From positions 1 to 15,502 of the forward strand of contig DCHI01000022.1 of the NCBI GenBank assembly GCA_002314795.1: 15,502 bases of DNA, in the 5' to 3' direction. Below the pieces are notes generated by a model that had not been told where the DNA came from, ran no database searches, and saw only the letters and a program-made list of their open reading frames with translations. The position numbers and the translations under genes are program-made. Source of the DNA: Bacteroidales bacterium UBA1756. Lineage in GTDB: Bacteria > Bacteroidota > Bacteroidia > Bacteroidales > WCHB1-69. Positions 12,658-15,502 of this stretch are shown here, piece by piece. Each line of letters begins with the position of its first letter. The stretch's first letter is position 1.

Positions 12658-15502
12658 TTATTCAAATTTGGATGCCATCAGACTTTCGTACTCTTCCATC
12701 GAACTGACCTCCATATTTTGATACCGTTTCAAACCGGTACCGGCAGGAATCAAGTGACCGACGATGACGTTTTCCTTCAAACCGAGCAAACTGTCGGATT
12801 GAGCACTGACGGCCGCGTTGGTAAGGACCTTCGTGGTTTCCTGGAAGGAAGCAGCGGATACGAAGCTACGAATTTGAAGAGCAGCGCGCGTGATACCCTG
12901 AAGCACCTGTTTACCCGTTGCCGGATGTGCATCACGGACTTGAACGAGCGCCATATCACGACGTTTCAACAAGGAGTTTTCGTCGCGAAGCTGTTTCACC
13001 GTGATGATTTGTCCAGGAACATAGGTTTCTGAGCCACCAGCGTCTTCTACATACTTCATTTCCCAGATATAGTCGTTTTCTTCTTGGAAATCAATCTTGT
13101 TAACCAAATCACCAGGCAAGAATTTCGTATCACCGGGTTCAATGATTTCAACCTTACGCATCATCTGACGAACGATGACTTCAAAGTGCTTGTCATTGAT
13201 AGCAACACCTTGCAGACGGTAAACGTCTTGTACTTCGTTAATCAAGTATTCTTGAACTTCGCGAGCACCCTTGATATTCAAGATGTCGGTCGGGGTGACG
13301 GCACCGTCAGAAAGCATTGTACCTGCCTTGACGAAGTCGTTACGGTCAACCAAAATCTGCTTGGAAGTCGGGATGAGATAAGTTTTGGACTCACCACCGG
13401 AACGAGGCGTAATGACGAGGACCTTGTTACCACGTTTCATCTTATCTTCGATAGAGACGATACCGTCGATTTCGGCCAAAATAGCAGGATCTGAGGGGTT
13501 ACGAGCTTCAAAGAGTTCCGTAACACGCGGCAGACCACCGGTGATATCGCCTGACTTACCGACTGCACGAGGCGTCTTAGCGAAGACGGTACCAGCTTCA
13601 ATCTTGTCACCGACATTCACGGAGACACGAGCACCTACCGGCAACGGATAGGTTTCAACAACGGCACCGTTTTCGTCTTCAATCGTGATGGTAGGAATCT
13701 TATTTTTCAGACGGCATTCAATGATAACCTTTTCTTGCGTACCTGCCTGATCGTTGGTTTCTGTGAAACAGGTAACACCTTCAATAATATCAATGAAATT
13801 AACCTTACCGGCAAATTCGGAAATGGTCGGGGAGTTGTATTGGTCCCAAGTAGCGATGATGTCGTTTTCTTTGACTTTATCGCCTGTCTTGAAATAAAGT
13901 GCGGAACCGTAACGGACAGGTTCTGAATAGAGGGTGATTCCACTCTTTTCATCAACAATCTTCATTTCAGCCATACGACCGATAACCAATTGATAAGGAT
14001 TGCCCATATTATCAATCTTGTCCAAAGACTTGAGGTCGTCGATGACGAATGTACCTGCAACCGGGGCACTGATACTATTTTCAGCATTGATACCACCCGC
14101 AACACCACCGACGTGGAATGTACGGAGTGTCAGCTGCGTACCCGGTTCACCGATGGACTGAGCAGCGATAACACCGACAGCTTCACCGATTTGAACCAAG
14201 CGACCGGTAGCCAAGTTACGGCCATAACATTTTTGGCAAACACCGTGCTTAGACTCACAAGTCAGCACCGAACGAACCTCCACTTCCTTGATACCGGCGG
14301 CTTCAATCTGCTTGCAGAGATCTTCCGTAAGTTGTTCGCCAGCCGGGACAATCATCTCATCGGTTTCAGGATGACGGACATCGTGCAAAGTAACACGGCC
14401 CAACAAACGAGCAGCCAACTTTTCAACGATTTTACCTTTTTTCTTCAAGTCGGTAACGGAAATGCCACGCAAGGTACCACAGTCGGCTTCGGTAATGATA
14501 ACGTCGTGAGCGACGTCAACCAAACGACGGGTCAAGTAACCAGCATCAGCAGTCTTCAAAGCGGTATCGGCCAAACCCTTACGAGCACCGTGAGTAGAAA
14601 TAAAGTATTCCAACACGGAAAGACCTTCCTTGAAGTTTGACAAAATAGGAGTTTCAATTGTATTGGCACCTGCAGAACCTGATTTGGTAGGTTTAGCCAT
14701 CAAACCACGCATACCGGCCAACTGACGAATCTGCGTTTCAGAACCACGAGCTCCAGAATCCAACATCATATATACGGAGTTGAAGCCGTGTTTGTCAGCA
14801 GCAATCTTCTTAATCAAAATCTTACTCAGCTCAGCATTCGTATTGGTCCAAATATCAATGATTTGGTTGGAACGTTCCGTATTGGTAATGAAACCCATTT
14901 CAAACTGTCCCTGAATTTCTTCAACGGCAGCGTTTGATTTTTCAATCAAAGTGGCTTTTTCTTCCGGAATCAACACATCACCGAGGTTGAAGGACAAACC
15001 GCCGACGAAAGCCATACGGTAACCCATACTCTTGATGTCGTCCAAGAATTTCACGGTAGCCACATTACCACACTTATAAAGAACGGCACTAATAATATTA
15101 CGAAGGGCCTTCTTTGTAAGCAACTGGTTAACATAGCCAAAACCTTGAGGAACAACCTGATTGAAGAGGACACGTCCAACGGTGGTTTCGGTAAGAACCT
15201 GCTTACCATCACCGTTCAAGTCAACCTTGCAGAAAATAGTTGCATTCAAATGAACCTTACCTTCATTATAAGCAATGATAACTTCTTCTGGAGAATAGAA
15301 CTTCATTCCCTCGCCCATCACCTTGGTATTTTCATCGGATTTCAACGGTTTGGTAATGTAATACAAACCGAGGACCATATCCTGAGAAGGAACGGTGATA
15401 GGAGAGCCATTTGCCGGAGAAAGGATGTTGTGAGATGAGAGCATCAACATTTGAGCTTCCATCACAGCAGCATTTCCGAGCGGAACGTGAACAGCCATCT
15501 GG
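12658..15502 (-). CDS. rpoC: RNA polymerase beta' subunit, C-terminal two-thirds (5' end outside window)
   Basis: The frame is open to the right edge, so the Met at 15498 is internal. It reads QMAVHVPLGNAAVMEAQML, the residues that follow the catalytic NADFDGD motif, which lies just outside. Also present: the bridge helix region (MMLDSGARGSETQIRQLAGMRG, about 14710-14775), the trigger loop (HGARKGLADTALKTADAGYL, about 14535-14600), the second zinc site (DCGT near 14480, then CESKHGVCQKCYG at about 14223-14265, four Cys in all) and the GEAVGVIAAQSIGEPGTQ block with LTLRTFH near 14120-14190. The protein ends EEYESLMASKFE. It is the core of transcription. Upstream rpoB and ribosomal genes are expected to the right of the window. 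A terminator follows. Confidence 0.98.
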   Translation of the reverse strand, partial: QMAVHVPLGNAAVMEAQMLMLSSHNILSPANGSPITVPSQDMVLGLYYITKPLKSDENTKVMGEGMKFYSPEEVIIAYNEGKVHLNATIFCKVDLNGDGKQVLTETTVGRVLFNQVVPQGFGYVNQLLTKKALRNIISAVLYKCGNVATVKFLDDIKSMGYRMAFVGGLSFNLGDVLIPEEKATLIEKSNAAVEEIQGQFEMGFITNTERSNQIIDIWTNTNAELSKILIKKIAADKHGFNSVYMMLDSGARGSETQIRQLAGMRGLMAKPTKSGSAGANTIETPILSNFKEGLSVLEYFISTHGARKGLADTALKTADAGYLTRRLVDVAHDVIITEADCGTLRGISVTDLKKKGKIVEKLAARLLGRVTLHDVRHPETDEMIVPAGEQLTEDLCKQIEAAGIKEVEVRSVLTCESKHGVCQKCYGRNLATGRLVQIGEAVGVIAAQSIGEPGTQLTLRTFHVGGVAGGINAENSISAPVAGTFVIDDLKSLDKIDNMGNPYQLVIGRMAEMKIVDEKSGITLYSEPVRYGSALYFKTGDKVKENDIIATWDQYNSPTISEFAGKVNFIDIIEGVTCFTETNDQAGTQEKVIIECRLKNKIPTITIEDENGAVVETYPLPVGARVSVNVGDKIEAGTVFAKTPRAVGKSGDITGGLPRVTELFEARNPSDPAILAEIDGIVSIEDKMKRGNKVLVITPRSGGESKTYLIPTSKQILVDRNDFVKAGTMLSDGAVTPTDILNIKGAREVQEYLINEVQDVYRLQGVAINDKHFEVIVRQMMRKVEIIEPGDTKFLPGDLVNKIDFQEENDYIWEMKYVEDAGGSETYVPGQIITVKQLRDENSLLKRRDMALVQVRDAHPATGKQVLQGITRAALQIRSFVSAASFQETTKVLTNAAVSAQSDSLLGLKENVIVGHLIPAGTGLKRYQNMEVSSMEEYESLMASKFE

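Overview
The window looks like a chromosomal piece from a member of the Bacteroidota, probably Bacteroidales. Four things point there: a DUF3467-type gene directly behind rpoC, promoter boxes of the form TAnnTTTG instead of the usual -10 hexamer, weak or absent Shine-Dalgarno sequences, and a MutL that lacks the usual endonuclease motifs. I cannot name the genus. No rRNA, tRNA, CRISPR array or complete insertion sequence is visible.

Layout. Bases 1-628, on the + strand, hold the tail of an Rpn-type PD-(D/E)XK nuclease/transposase-like gene and a small protein made of about four 25-residue helical repeats. From 9693 down to 648, on the - strand, runs a tightly packed seven-gene unit: TetR regulator, unknown lipoprotein, membrane-fusion lipoprotein, a 1484-residue RND pump fused in frame to a TolC-type outer-membrane factor, an AMP-forming acyl ligase, a stand-alone acyl carrier protein and a PlsC-like acyltransferase. 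Gaps are 2 to 18 bases, with one 8-base overlap, so co-transcription from a single promoter before the tetR gene is likely. A Bacteroidota-type -7 box (9720-9727) is framed by inverted arms that could be the TetR operator.

Bases 9694-10295 hold that promoter and a decayed region with a Fic-domain fragment and an unrelated-looking protein tail. Then, all on the - strand, come mutL with its own promoter and a 9-bp tandem repeat upstream, a factor-independent terminator, the DUF3467-type gene, a second strong hairpin terminator, and the 3' two-thirds of rpoC, which runs off the right edge.

The most interesting part is the seven-gene unit. It joins a complete tripartite exporter (adaptor, pump and outer-membrane channel, with the last two in one polypeptide that has an internal signal peptide) to a minimal acyl-activation and transfer set (ligase, carrier, acyltransferase) without any ketosynthase. 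The simplest reading is a regulated lipid or fatty-acid handling system: TetR senses an acyl or amphipathic compound, the ligase loads it onto the dedicated ACP, the acyltransferase moves it to an acceptor, and the pump exports the free compound or the product. That functional link is inferred from gene order only.
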